A DNA stretch of 64,000 nucleotides, from assembly GCF_024172165.1 (NCBI RefSeq), contig NZ_JAMZEB010000002.1, forward strand, positions 3,307,501 through 3,371,500, read 5' to 3'. Position numbers and translations under genes: made by a program. Of the stretch, positions 8,706 through 17,160 are shown piece after piece (position 1 is the stretch's first letter; each line of letters opens with the position of its first letter). This stretch comes from Nonomuraea thailandensis. Its GTDB lineage: Bacteria; Actinomycetota; Actinomycetes; Streptosporangiales; Streptosporangiaceae. The notes under the pieces are model-generated. The model was given only the letters and a program-made list of their open reading frames with translations. It was not told where the DNA came from and did not search any database.

Positions 8706-8740
8706 TGATACGCAGAAGCGCAAGGCGTTTCATCGTATCA
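8706..8740. promoter_or_regulatory. 35-bp imperfect palindrome, candidate TetR operator in the lcp promoter
   Basis: Perfect outer arms TGATACG (8706-8712) and CGTATCA (8734-8740) enclose matching GAA...TTC and CGC...GCG blocks. Thirteen of 17 base pairs around the centre match. It lies 38 bp upstream of the first lcp ATG, in the gap shared with the divergent tetR gene, which is where a TetR operator is expected. Confidence 0.65.
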
Positions 8741-8777
8741 GTGCACGTTCCCGGCCTCGTCGAAGGAGGAGCGAAGC

Positions 8778-9992
8778 ATGGGTGAACTCAGCAGGCGCAA
8801 CATGCTGAAGGCGGGTGGCGCGCTCGGCGCGATGGGCGCGCTGAGCATCGCGAGCCCCGCACACGCGTGGACGTGGTCACCCCAGGGCTCGGTCGCGGGC
8901 ACCGGGGCAGGGCTCGACCCCCGCTGGGTGTGGGACGAGGAGGCCGACCCCCTGGTGGCCTCGCTGCTCGACCGGGGCGACGTGCCCAGGGTCAACGAGC
9001 TGCTGCGCACCTGGACCAAGAACGGCCAGCCGTTACCCAGCGGGCTGCCGGCGGACCTGCGGGACTTCATGGAGCGCGCCCGGCAGCTCCCGTCGTGGGC
9101 CGACCAGGCCAAGCTCGACCTCGCGGTCGAGTTCAACAAGAAGCGCGGGCTCTATCTCGGCGTCCTGTACGGGCTGGCCAGCGGCATGATGAGCACGGTC
9201 ATCCCCAAGGAGGCCCGTGCCGTCTACTACTCCCAGGGCGGCGCGGACATGAAGGACCGCATCTCCAAGACCGCCAAGCTCGGCTACGACATCGGCTCGC
9301 ACAACGCCTACCGGCCCGACGGCGAGATGATCGTGACCTGCGTCAAGACCCGGCTGGTGCACGCCGCCGTACGGCACCTGCTGCCGCAGTCGCCGCACTG
9401 GCCGGGCGTCGCCGAGGAGGACATCCCGATCAGCCAGCGGGACATGATGGTCACCTGGCACAGCCTGCCCACGACCGTCATGCAGAAGATGGTCGCCTGG
9501 AAGATCCCCATCCCCAGCTCCGAGTCCACGGCCTTCCTGCACTCCTGGCAGGTGGGCGCGCACATGCTCGGCATCAAGGACGAGTACATCCCCGCCTCGT
9601 GGGCGGAGGCCAACAGCCAGGCCGGGCAGGTCCTGACCCCGATCCTGGCCCCCACGCCCGAGGGCATCAAGCTGGCCGACATCCTGCTCAACCTCGGCTC
9701 CTCCGTCGACGCGGGCATCCTCAGCAAGCCGATCCTCGGCTCCTTCACCCGCTTCATGCTGGGCGACGAGATCGCCGGCTGGCTCAAGATCCCCAGGGAG
9801 CCGGTCTGGGACCCGCTGCTCCGGCTCTCCTGGAAGCCGTTCATCGCGGTCCGCGAAGGGCTGCTTCCCCTGCCGCTCGCGCCGGAGGCGTACTGGCTCT
9901 TCGACGAGTTCCTGCGCAAGGCGGCGCTGCTCTTCCTGTCGGAGGCGCGGCCCATCAGCATCGAGATCCCGGTGACCAATCGCCCCTCCTGA
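8778..9992 (+). CDS. lcp: Rubber oxygenase (latex clearing protein Lcp), first copy
   Basis: A 404-residue heme-b dioxygenase that cleaves poly(cis-1,4-isoprene) outside the cell to oligo-isoprenoids with aldehyde and ketone ends. A Tat signal (SRRNMLKAGG, cleavage after AHA at residue 30) exports it folded. Residues R161, K164, T165 and H195 fall at exactly the spacing of R164, K167, T168 and H198 of Streptomyces K30 Lcp, where His198 and Lys167 are heme ligands. AAGGAGGAG precedes the ATG. It heads an operon with a second lcp and a molybdenum oxidoreductase. Length is that of known Lcp proteins. Confidence in the family is high; activity on rubber is inferred. Confidence 0.93.
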   Translation: MGELSRRNMLKAGGALGAMGALSIASPAHAWTWSPQGSVAGTGAGLDPRWVWDEEADPLVASLLDRGDVPRVNELLRTWTKNGQPLPSGLPADLRDFMERARQLPSWADQAKLDLAVEFNKKRGLYLGVLYGLASGMMSTVIPKEARAVYYSQGGADMKDRISKTAKLGYDIGSHNAYRPDGEMIVTCVKTRLVHAAVRHLLPQSPHWPGVAEEDIPISQRDMMVTWHSLPTTVMQKMVAWKIPIPSSESTAFLHSWQVGAHMLGIKDEYIPASWAEANSQAGQVLTPILAPTPEGIKLADILLNLGSSVDAGILSKPILGSFTRFMLGDEIAGWLKIPREPVWDPLLRLSWKPFIAVREGLLPLPLAPEAYWLFDEFLRKAALLFLSEARPISIEIPVTNRPS

Positions 9993-10028
9993 GCGGGGCG
10001 CCAGGCGGACAGAAAGGAACGGTCGTTC

Positions 10029-11237
10029 ATGGCGGAGCTGAGCAGGCGCAGGATGCTGGTCTCTGGAGGCGCCCTCGGGGCGCTGGGAGCGCTGGCGATG
10101 GCGTCCCCCGCATATGCGTGGACATGGTCGCCCCAGGGCTCGATCGCGGGCGCCGGCGCCGGCGCCGACCCGCGGTGGGTCTGGGACGAGGAGGCCGACG
10201 CGCTCCTCGCCTCGCTGCTCGATCGCGGCGCCATCCCCGAGGTCAACCGCCTGCTGTGGGACTGGAACCGCAACGACCAGCCGTTACCCGACGGCCTGCC
10301 GGCGGACCTGCGGGACTTCATGGAGCGCGCCCGCAGGATGCCGTCCTGGGCAGACCAGGCCAAGCTGGAGCTCGCGGCCCAGTTCAACAAGTCCAGGGGG
10401 ATCTACCTCAACCTGTGCAACGGCGTGGGCGGCGGCATGCTGGCCACCGCCATCCCCAACGAGGCCCGCGCGGTCTACTACTCCAAGGGCGGCGCGGACA
10501 TGGAGGACCGCGTCGCCAAGACCAGCATCTTCGGGTTCGCCGTCGGGGCGCTGAACGCCTACCGGCCTGACGGCACGTGCGTCGTCGAGTGCGTCAAGAC
10601 CCGGCTGGTGCACGCCGCCGTACGGCATCTGCTGCAGCAGTCGCCCCACTGGGGCGGCGACATCCCGATCAGCCAGGAGGACATGCTCGTCACCTGGCAC
10701 ACGCTGCCGACCTTCGCCATGCGCAAGATGCTCGAATGGCAGGTCCCGATCAGGCCCGCCGAGTCCGCGGCGTACCTGCACGTCTGGCAGGTGACCGCGC
10801 ACCTGCTCGGCATCAAGGAGGAGTACATCCCGGCCACCTGGGACGCGGCCAACGCCCAGTCGGACCAGATCCTGCCCCGCAACATGGGCCCGACGACCGA
10901 GGGCGTGGAGCTGACCGACATCCTGCTGAGCCAGCTCGCCGAGCAGACCAGCCCGCTGAGCGTCAGCCGGCCCCTGTGCAACGCGCTGGCCCGCTACCTC
11001 GTCGGAGACCAGGTGGCCGACTGGAACGGCATCCGCCGCGAGCCGATCTGGGACCCGCTCATCAGGAGCCTCTGGCCGAAGCTGGTCAAGTTCCGCGAAG
11101 GGCTCGTCCCGCTGCCGCTGGTGCCCGAGACCGCCTGGATCATCGACGAGGCCGTGCGGCGCTACATCCTGTTCTTCCTCACCAAGGGCAAGGAGACCAA
11201 GATCGAGATTCCTACGGCCAACCGTCCGGGCTCATGA
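10029..11237 (+). CDS. lcp: Rubber oxygenase (latex clearing protein Lcp), second tandem copy
   Basis: A 402-residue paralogue of the preceding gene and collinear with it over nearly its whole length. It has its own Tat signal (SRRRMLVSGG, cleavage after AYA at residue 30) and the same R161, K164, T165 and H195. A deletion of about four residues after HW (residue 207) is the main length difference. It starts 36 bp after the first copy, so this is a tandem duplication that has since diverged. Two copies may differ in chain-end preference, product length or expression; the sequence does not decide. Its stop overlaps the oxiA start as ATGA. Confidence 0.93.
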   Translation: MAELSRRRMLVSGGALGALGALAMASPAYAWTWSPQGSIAGAGAGADPRWVWDEEADALLASLLDRGAIPEVNRLLWDWNRNDQPLPDGLPADLRDFMERARRMPSWADQAKLELAAQFNKSRGIYLNLCNGVGGGMLATAIPNEARAVYYSKGGADMEDRVAKTSIFGFAVGALNAYRPDGTCVVECVKTRLVHAAVRHLLQQSPHWGGDIPISQEDMLVTWHTLPTFAMRKMLEWQVPIRPAESAAYLHVWQVTAHLLGIKEEYIPATWDAANAQSDQILPRNMGPTTEGVELTDILLSQLAEQTSPLSVSRPLCNALARYLVGDQVADWNGIRREPIWDPLIRSLWPKLVKFREGLVPLPLVPETAWIIDEAVRRYILFFLTKGKETKIEIPTANRPGS

Positions 11238-13564
11238 CCGGACCCGACGGCGGCGCGCCGGACGAGGCGATCGGGCGGCGGCGGTTCCTCGGCTACGTGG
11301 TGGCGGCGCCGACCCTGGTGGCCGCCGCCGAGCTCGCCCCTCCGGCGCCGCCGGCCGCCGCCGCCCCGGCGCCGGCCCCGGCCGAGCTTACGGAGCTGAC
11401 GGAGCTGACGGAGCTGATCGACCTCAACGACGTCATGACGGCCGCGGCCCTGCCGACCTCGGCCCTGATCTCGGTCGAGGTCCGCGCCGACGGCACCGTG
11501 TCGTTCGCGCTGCCGCGGGCCGAGGTGGGGCAGGGCATCACCACCTCGACGGCCATGCTGATCGCCGAGGAGCTGGCCGTGCCGCTGGAGCGGGTACGCG
11601 TCACGCTCGCCGACGCCCGGCCTGAGCTGCTGTTCAACCAGCTCACCGGCGCGTCGAACACCACCATCTCGACGTACGTCCCGATCCGGGTGGCCGCCGC
11701 CATCGCCCGCACCCGGCTGCTGTCGGCCGCGGCGGCCGAGCTCGGCACGCCGGTCAGCGGCCTGACTCTGAAGGCCGGGGTGATCAGCGATCGCTCCGGC
11801 CGCGGCCTCGACATCGGCGCGCTCGCCACGAAGGCCGCGAGCAGCCGCACCCAGCAGGTGTCGGTGCAGCTGGCGCCGCGCCAGAGCTTCACCGTCATCG
11901 GCCGGCCGCACAACCGCGTCGACGCGCGGGACGCGGTGACCGGGCGCAAGAAGTTCACGATGGACCTCGACGTCCCGGACGCAAGGCCGACGATGGTGTG
12001 CCGCCCGCCGACCATCAACGGCAAGGTCGCCTCGGTGGCCAACCTCGCCGAGGTCCGGGCCATGCCGGGAGTCACCGACGCCGTGGTGATCTCCACCGGG
12101 GTGGCGGTGCGCGCCGAGACGTTCGGCCAGTGCATCGACGCCGTACGCGCCCTGAAGGTCTCCTGGAGACCCGGCACCGCGGCGGGCAAGTCCGACGCGA
12201 GCGTGCTGCGGGAGCTGCAGGCCGCCGAGCTGCCGATGGGGCTCAGGCCGCCGACCCCCGTCGTCGAGGGCGCGTTCACGTTCTACTTCCGCAGCAACAG
12301 CGCCCTGGAGCCCAACTGCGCGATCGCCGACGTGCGGCCAGGCAGCGCCGAGATCTGGTCGGCGCTGAAGTCGCCGATCGTCGCCCAGCAGACCATCGCC
12401 GCCAAGCTAGGCCTGCCGGTCGGCAAGGTCACCGTGCACGTCACCGAGGGCGGCGGCTCGTTCGGCCGCAAGCTCTTCTTCGACGCCGCGCTGGAGGCCG
12501 CCGAGGTGTCCCAGAAGATCGGCAAGCCGGTCAAGCTCATGTGGCACCGCGCCGACGACTCCCGCCAGGGCCGCGCCCATCCCATGGCCACCTCACGGGT
12601 ACGCGTCTCCTACCTCGGCGACACCGTGCTCAGCTACAAGCAGCGGCACACCAGCGTCGCCACCGACCTCGGCCACGGGCTCGGCGAGATCTTCACCGCG
12701 CTGGCGGCGCGGCTCCCGGTGGGCGACATCGGCTTCTCGCAGACGTTCTTCCACCTCAGCCAGGCCATGTCCTACGACTTCGGCGTCAGCAGCCGGCTGC
12801 TCGCCGAGACGGACAAGAGCTTCAACACCGGCAGCATGCGCAACGTCTACTCGCCCGACGTGACCTGCGCCCGCGAGCTCATCGTCGACCAGCTCGCCGC
12901 GCGGATGGGCAAGGACGCCTACCGGTTCCGGCACGACCGCCTGGACGACGAGCGGTCCCGGGCGGTGCTGGCGAAGGTGGCCGAGGCCGGCGGCTGGGGC
13001 CGGGCGATGCAGCCGGGCACCGCGCAGGGCATCGCGTTCCACGCCGAGTACAAGTCGGTCAGCGCCTGCCTGGTGGAGATCGACTGCCGGCCCGCGACCG
13101 TCGGCCGTCCCATCCGCAACGGCGTGGGCGGGCCGCGCGTCACCAGGGCCGTCTTCGCGGTGGACGTCGGCCTGGCCGTCAACCCGCGCGGCCTGGAGGC
13201 GCAGATGATGGGCGGCATCATGGACGGCATCGCGCTGGCCCTGACCGCCAGCCTGCACCTGCGCGACGGGTACTTCCTTGAAGCGAGCTGGGACAACTAC
13301 TTCTACACCCGGCAGTGGAACACCCCGCCGGACCTGCGGATCATCGTCATGCCCAGCACCTCCGACCAGCCCGGGGGCGCCGGAGAGCTGGGCGTCGCCG
13401 CCTCGATGGCCGCGGTCGCCTGCGCGTACGGCCGGGCGACCGGCACGATGCCCACCAGCTTCCCGATCAACCACGGCACCCTCTCCTTCACCCCCAAACC
13501 CACCGTCCCGCCCATCCCGCCGTCGCCCGCCGACGGCCTGGACCGAGGAGCGCAGGGTGCCTGA
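11234..13564 (+). CDS. oxiA: Molybdopterin aldehyde oxidoreductase large subunit, OxiA-like
   Basis: A 776-residue large subunit of the xanthine oxidase/isoquinoline oxidoreductase family. A Tat signal (GRRRFLGYVV, near residue 15) suggests export. Cofactor contacts include VGQGITT and GGGSFGRK, and the conserved catalytic Glu is E718 in GGAGELG. In Streptomyces K30 the oxiAB genes follow lcp and oxidise the aldehyde ends of oligo-isoprenoids to acids; the same role is inferred here. The frame is open far upstream, but the ATG at 11234 gives the 4-bp overlap with lcp and starts at the signal peptide. Residues 51-62 are a 9-bp tandem repeat encoding ELT. In K30 oxiB comes first; here the order is reversed. 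Confidence 0.88.
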   Translation: MTGPDGGAPDEAIGRRRFLGYVVAAPTLVAAAELAPPAPPAAAAPAPAPAELTELTELTELIDLNDVMTAAALPTSALISVEVRADGTVSFALPRAEVGQGITTSTAMLIAEELAVPLERVRVTLADARPELLFNQLTGASNTTISTYVPIRVAAAIARTRLLSAAAAELGTPVSGLTLKAGVISDRSGRGLDIGALATKAASSRTQQVSVQLAPRQSFTVIGRPHNRVDARDAVTGRKKFTMDLDVPDARPTMVCRPPTINGKVASVANLAEVRAMPGVTDAVVISTGVAVRAETFGQCIDAVRALKVSWRPGTAAGKSDASVLRELQAAELPMGLRPPTPVVEGAFTFYFRSNSALEPNCAIADVRPGSAEIWSALKSPIVAQQTIAAKLGLPVGKVTVHVTEGGGSFGRKLFFDAALEAAEVSQKIGKPVKLMWHRADDSRQGRAHPMATSRVRVSYLGDTVLSYKQRHTSVATDLGHGLGEIFTALAARLPVGDIGFSQTFFHLSQAMSYDFGVSSRLLAETDKSFNTGSMRNVYSPDVTCARELIVDQLAARMGKDAYRFRHDRLDDERSRAVLAKVAEAGGWGRAMQPGTAQGIAFHAEYKSVSACLVEIDCRPATVGRPIRNGVGGPRVTRAVFAVDVGLAVNPRGLEAQMMGGIMDGIALALTASLHLRDGYFLEASWDNYFYTRQWNTPPDLRIIVMPSTSDQPGGAGELGVAASMAAVACAYGRATGTMPTSFPINHGTLSFTPKPTVPPIPPSPADGLDRGAQGA
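11384..11419 (+). repeat. 9-bp in-frame tandem repeat in oxiA
   Basis: Four units GAGCTKACG-like (last one GAGCTGATC) encode ELTELTELTELI in the linker between the Tat signal and the first folded domain of OxiA. Confidence 0.8.
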
Positions 13565-14027
13565 GCACACCTTCCGCGTCAACGGCGAGCAGGTCACCGT
13601 GAACGTCGCCGACGACGTGCGCCTGCTGTGGGTGCTGCGCGACGTCCTCGGCATCACCGGCCCCAAGTACGGCTGCGGCATCAACGTCTGCAAGGCGTGC
13701 ACCAGCCACCTCAACGGCAGGGCGGTCAACCCCTGCGCGATCCCCGTCGGGCGGCTTCAGCCGTCCGACGAGGTCACCACCATCGAGGGGCTGGCGACCG
13801 GCGAGGACCTGCACCCCATGCAGCAGGCCTGGCTCGACCACGACGTCGCCCAGTGCGGCTACTGCCAGCCGGGCCAGATCATGGCCGCCGTGGCGCTGGT
13901 CGAGCAGGTGGCCGCGGAGGGCCGCGCGATCACCGACGAGGATCTCGACGGCATCCGCAACATCTGCCGGTGCGGCACCTACTTCCGCATCCGCGAGGCG
14001 ATCAGGGCAGGCGCCGGGAACATGTGA
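13557..14027 (+). CDS. oxiB: [2Fe-2S] small subunit of the molybdenum oxidoreductase, OxiB-like
   Basis: A 156-residue iron-sulfur subunit. The plant-type cluster is bound by CGINVCKAC...C in the first third and the second cluster by CGYCQPG and CRCGTY in the second half, the standard two-cluster layout of xanthine-oxidase-family small subunits. The GTG at 13557 follows GAGGAG by 5 bases and overlaps the oxiA stop by 8 bp. It has no signal peptide, so it probably rides out bound to the Tat-targeted large subunit. No FAD subunit is encoded nearby, as in isoquinoline-oxidoreductase-type enzymes. Last gene of the lcp operon; a strong hairpin follows. Confidence 0.9.
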   Translation: MPEHTFRVNGEQVTVNVADDVRLLWVLRDVLGITGPKYGCGINVCKACTSHLNGRAVNPCAIPVGRLQPSDEVTTIEGLATGEDLHPMQQAWLDHDVAQCGYCQPGQIMAAVALVEQVAAEGRAITDEDLDGIRNICRCGTYFRIREAIRAGAGNM

Positions 14028-14029
14028 AG

Positions 14030-14059
14030 GGTGGCGCCCCCGGGTCCGGGGGCGCCACC
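14030..14059. terminator. Bidirectional terminator between oxiB and the acyl-CoA dehydrogenase
   Basis: A perfect 14-bp GC-rich stem, GGTGGCGCCCCCGG with its complement, closes a 2-base loop and fills the whole gap between two convergent stop codons. It would end transcription from both sides. Confidence 0.85.
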
Positions 14060-15196
14060 TCAGAGCCCGTAGGACTTGCCGATGATGTCGCGCTGGATCT
14101 CGCTGGTGCCGCCGTACACGGTGGAGACCACCGTGGAGCGCAGCAGGCGTTCCATGCCGTACTCGACGGCGTAGCCGTAGCCGCCCATCATCTGCATGCC
14201 GTCCAGCGCCAGGGCCTTGGCCAGCTCCGTGGCCTTCAGCTTGGCCATCGACGCCTCGCGCGGGAGCAGGCGCTCCGGCTCGGCCTCGATCCGCCGCGCC
14301 ACGTCGTGCACCAGCAGCCGGGTGCACTCCAGCTCGGTGGCGTGGTCGGCGAGGCGGTGCCGCAGCGCCTGGAAGCTGCCGACGGGGCGGCCGAACTGGC
14401 GGCGCTCGCGTACGTAGGCCACCGTGTCGTCGAACACCCGGCGCGCGGTGCCCAGCATCAGCCCGGCCAGGATCATCCGCTCCAGGTTCAGGCCCGCCAT
14501 GAGCTGCCGCCAGGCCTGTCCGACCTGGCCGACCACCGCGTCCTCCGGCAGGAGGCAGTCGGTGAAGTAGAGGTCGTTGACCTCCCTGCCGCCCATCGTC
14601 TCGATGCCGCGCACCTCGAGCCCGCCGGCTCCGGCCGGCACCGAGAACATGGTGAGCCCGTCGTGCCTGTCGCCGGAGGCGGACGTCCGCGCGACGAGCA
14701 GGATGTGCTCGGCGATGTGCGCGTTGGAGCACCACGTCTTCTGGCCGTTGACCACCCAGCCGCCGTCGCGTCGCTCGGCCTGGCACGCCAGCGCGGCCAC
14801 GTCGGAGCCGGCGCCGGGCTCCGACATCGACACCGCCAGCACCTTGCCGCGCAGGAAGTCGCCGAGCACGCGGCTCTTCTGCTCCTCGCTGCCGAACTTC
14901 TCGTAGGACGCGGCGGTGATCGCGGACGTGGCGAACCCGCCGATCGGCACCTGCCAGTAGGCGGTCGTCTCCAGGAACAGCAGGAGGTCGACCATGCTCT
15001 GGCCGGCGCCGCCGTACTGCTCGGGCACGGCCACGCCCAGCCAGCCGAGCTCGGCCATCTTCCCGTACAGCTCGGCGTTGTGCGGCTCCGCGCCGCCGCC
15101 GGTCAGCTTCAGCCACTGCTCGCGGGTGCCCGCCTCGCGCCGGCAGAAGTCCTCGATCGCGGCCACGAAGTCGCGCCGCTCATCGGTCAGGGTCAA
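14060..15196 (-). CDS. Acyl-CoA dehydrogenase (isovaleryl/long-chain-type active site)
   Basis: A 378-residue FAD flavoprotein that introduces the first double bond in beta-oxidation of an acyl-CoA. The fold signatures SMSEPGAGSD and YGGTSEIQRDIIGK are present. The usual C-terminal catalytic Glu (YEGTSEI) is Gly here, but NLERM near residue 240 supplies Glu at the position used by isovaleryl-CoA and long-chain dehydrogenases, which suggests a branched or long acyl substrate. It starts at a TTG that nearly touches the stop of the acyl-CoA ligase upstream. With that ligase it could feed methyl-branched isoprenoid acids from rubber cleavage into beta-oxidation (inference). Confidence 0.88.
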   Translation of the reverse strand: MTLTDERRDFVAAIEDFCRREAGTREQWLKLTGGGAEPHNAELYGKMAELGWLGVAVPEQYGGAGQSMVDLLLFLETTAYWQVPIGGFATSAITAASYEKFGSEEQKSRVLGDFLRGKVLAVSMSEPGAGSDVAALACQAERRDGGWVVNGQKTWCSNAHIAEHILLVARTSASGDRHDGLTMFSVPAGAGGLEVRGIETMGGREVNDLYFTDCLLPEDAVVGQVGQAWRQLMAGLNLERMILAGLMLGTARRVFDDTVAYVRERRQFGRPVGSFQALRHRLADHATELECTRLLVHDVARRIEAEPERLLPREASMAKLKATELAKALALDGMQMMGGYGYAVEYGMERLLRSTVVSTVYGGTSEIQRDIIGKSYGL

Positions 15197-15197
15197 G

Positions 15198-16985
15198 TCA
15201 CGAACCTTCCGCGTAGAGTTCCTCGATCACCTCGGCGTAGCGCCGCTCGATCACGCGCCGCCGCAGCTTCAGCGACGGGGTGAGCTCCCCGCTCGCCGGG
15301 CTCCACGCGTGGTCGAGCACGCGGAACGCCTTCACCTGCTCCGGCCGCGACAGTGCCGCGTTCGCCCGCTCGACGGCCGCCGTCACCTCCTGGAGCACCC
15401 GCGGCTCCGCCGCGAGCTCCTTCAGCTCCACGGAGGCCAGGCCCTGGGCGGCGGCCCAGGCGGGAGCGGCCTCCTCGTCCAGCATCAGCAACGCCGTCAG
15501 GTACGGGCGGCGGTCGCCCACCACGACGGCGTAGCCGATCAGCGGGTGCGCCCGCAGCAGCGACTCGACCGCGCTCGGCGCGATGTTCTTGCCGCTCGAA
15601 GTGATGATCATCTCCTTCTTGCGGTCGACGATCCGCAGCAGCCCGTCCTCGCCGAACCGGCCGATGTCGCCGGTCGCCAGCCAGCCGCCGGCGTCCACCA
15701 CCGGCTCGATCCGCCCGTCCTGCTGGAGGTAGCCGGGGAACACCAGCGGCCCGCGCACCAGGACCTCGCCGTCCTCGGCCAGCCGCAGCTCCATCCCCGG
15801 CATGGGCAGGCCGACCGTGCCGGCCTGATAGCGGTCGGTGAACGTGCTGGTGGCCGCGCCCGTGGTCTCGCTGAGGCCCCACACCTCCATGATCGTCATG
15901 CCGAGGCTGCCGAAGAACTCCAGCACCTCGGCGGGGACGGGCGCGGCGCCACTGCCCAGCCGGACCGCCTCGGCCAGCCCGATCCGCTCGCGCAGCGGGC
16001 GCAGCACCGCCTGGTCGGCCTGCTGGAGCGCTCCGGCGAGCTCGTCGGGCAGGGGAGCGCCGGTGGCGCGGATCCGGTACGCCTCGGCGGCCAGCTCCCG
16101 TGCCCGGCCGACCGCGTCGCGGGCGCCGCCCTCCAGACCGGACAGCGCGTGCTGCAGGCCGGCCGCGAACTTCTCCCATACGCGCGGCACGCCGAAGAAC
16201 GCCTGCGGCCGCACCGCGGTCAGCGTGGCGAGCAGGCGGGTGGAGTCGTTGCAGATCGTCACGTGTCCCGCGGCGTAGAGCGGCAGGTAGATGCCGAGCA
16301 CCCGCTCGGCGATGTGGGCGAGCGGCAGGTACGCCACCGTCCTGGGATGCGCGGGCACCGGCTGCACCAGCTCCTGGAGCGCGCACTGGTAGAGCACGTT
16401 GAGATGCGACAGCACCACGCCCTTCGGGTCACCCGTCGTGCCCGAGGTGTAGATCATCGCCACCGGGTCGTCCTGGGCGGCCTCCGCTTCGGCGGGCTCG
16501 CCGGGCCCGGCCTCCAGCAGGCGGGCGTAGCTCGTGTGCGTGCCATCCGCGTCGTCCACCACGACGACGCCCTTCAGCGCGGGCATCGCGGCCAGCGCGA
16601 GCTCCCAGCGCGCCAGCTCGGCCGGGCCCTCCAGCACGACCACGCTCGCCCCGCTGTGCACGGCGACCTGCCGGATCTGCTCCGGGCTCAGCGTCGCGTA
16701 CGTCGTGCACGGGATCGCGCCCAGCTCGACCGCCGCCAGGTCGACGACCCAGTGCTCCGGGCGGCTCGCCATGCCGATGAGCATGCGCTCGCCGCGCCGC
16801 AGCCCCAGCGCCCGCAGCCCGTTCGCCGCGGCCAGCACCCGCTCGTGCAGCTCCCGCCAGGTCCAGGTGCTCCCGTCGGCCCCGGTCAGCGCGGGCAGCC
16901 CGCCGTGCTCGTCGGCGTTGCGCCGCAGCAGCCCCGGCACCGTGTGCGCCCCGACCGCCGCGCGCACGTCCTCCTCTGTCACCAT
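15198..16985 (-). CDS. Long-chain acyl-CoA synthetase (AMP-binding)
   Basis: An ANL-superfamily ligase of about 595 residues. The P-loop is YTSGTTGDPKGV, the adenine loop WGLSETTG, the hinge aspartate region GWLATGDIGRF, and DRKKEMIITSSGKNIAPS is the long-chain FACS signature. It activates a fatty or isoprenoid acid to its CoA ester with ATP. The frame reaches an ATG at 17018, but the ATG at 16985 has GGGAG at 6-base spacing and is preferred. It precedes the acyl-CoA dehydrogenase in a two-gene operon and is divergent from a double TetR regulator, its likely controller. Confidence 0.9.
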   Translation of the reverse strand: MVTEEDVRAAVGAHTVPGLLRRNADEHGGLPALTGADGSTWTWRELHERVLAAANGLRALGLRRGERMLIGMASRPEHWVVDLAAVELGAIPCTTYATLSPEQIRQVAVHSGASVVVLEGPAELARWELALAAMPALKGVVVVDDADGTHTSYARLLEAGPGEPAEAEAAQDDPVAMIYTSGTTGDPKGVVLSHLNVLYQCALQELVQPVPAHPRTVAYLPLAHIAERVLGIYLPLYAAGHVTICNDSTRLLATLTAVRPQAFFGVPRVWEKFAAGLQHALSGLEGGARDAVGRARELAAEAYRIRATGAPLPDELAGALQQADQAVLRPLRERIGLAEAVRLGSGAAPVPAEVLEFFGSLGMTIMEVWGLSETTGAATSTFTDRYQAGTVGLPMPGMELRLAEDGEVLVRGPLVFPGYLQQDGRIEPVVDAGGWLATGDIGRFGEDGLLRIVDRKKEMIITSSGKNIAPSAVESLLRAHPLIGYAVVVGDRRPYLTALLMLDEEAAPAWAAAQGLASVELKELAAEPRVLQEVTAAVERANAALSRPEQVKAFRVLDHAWSPASGELTPSLKLRRRVIERRYAEVIEELYAEGS

Positions 16986-17020
16986 CGAACGCTCCCTTCG
17001 CCTGGGCATTGAGCGCATCC

Positions 17021-17115
17021 ATCAGATCCCGAACATCGTTCTACTGTCAATGCATCCGAATCAGCACTTACTTATTCTCCTGTTTACCCAGCTAGAAGCA
17101 TTGTCACGATCTGAT
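17021..17115. promoter_or_regulatory. Divergent control region with an ATCAGATC inverted pair
   Basis: The 175-bp gap between the acyl-CoA ligase and the double-TetR gene is AT-richer than its surroundings. ATCAGATC (17021-17028) and its exact complement GATCTGAT (17108-17115) flank it. The spacing of about 80 bp would suit a regulator with two DNA-binding domains, but an 8-bp match could be chance. Confidence 0.3.
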
Positions 17116-17148
17116 AGAGGGCGATTCTCGGGTCACCTCGCGGCTCGC

Positions 17149-17154
17149 TACACT
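17149..17154 (+). promoter_or_regulatory. Possible -10 box for a leaderless transcript
   Basis: TACACT ends 6 bases before the GTG at 17161, and no Shine-Dalgarno sequence precedes that codon. This arrangement is common for leaderless mRNAs in actinomycetes. No clear -35 is seen. Confidence 0.4.
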
Positions 17155-17160
17155 CGGACG

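Noticed and set aside
10577..11233. Upstream extension of the OxiA frame across the second lcp gene
   Set aside because: The frame is open by GC bias only; the ATG at 11234 overlaps the lcp stop and begins the Tat signal.
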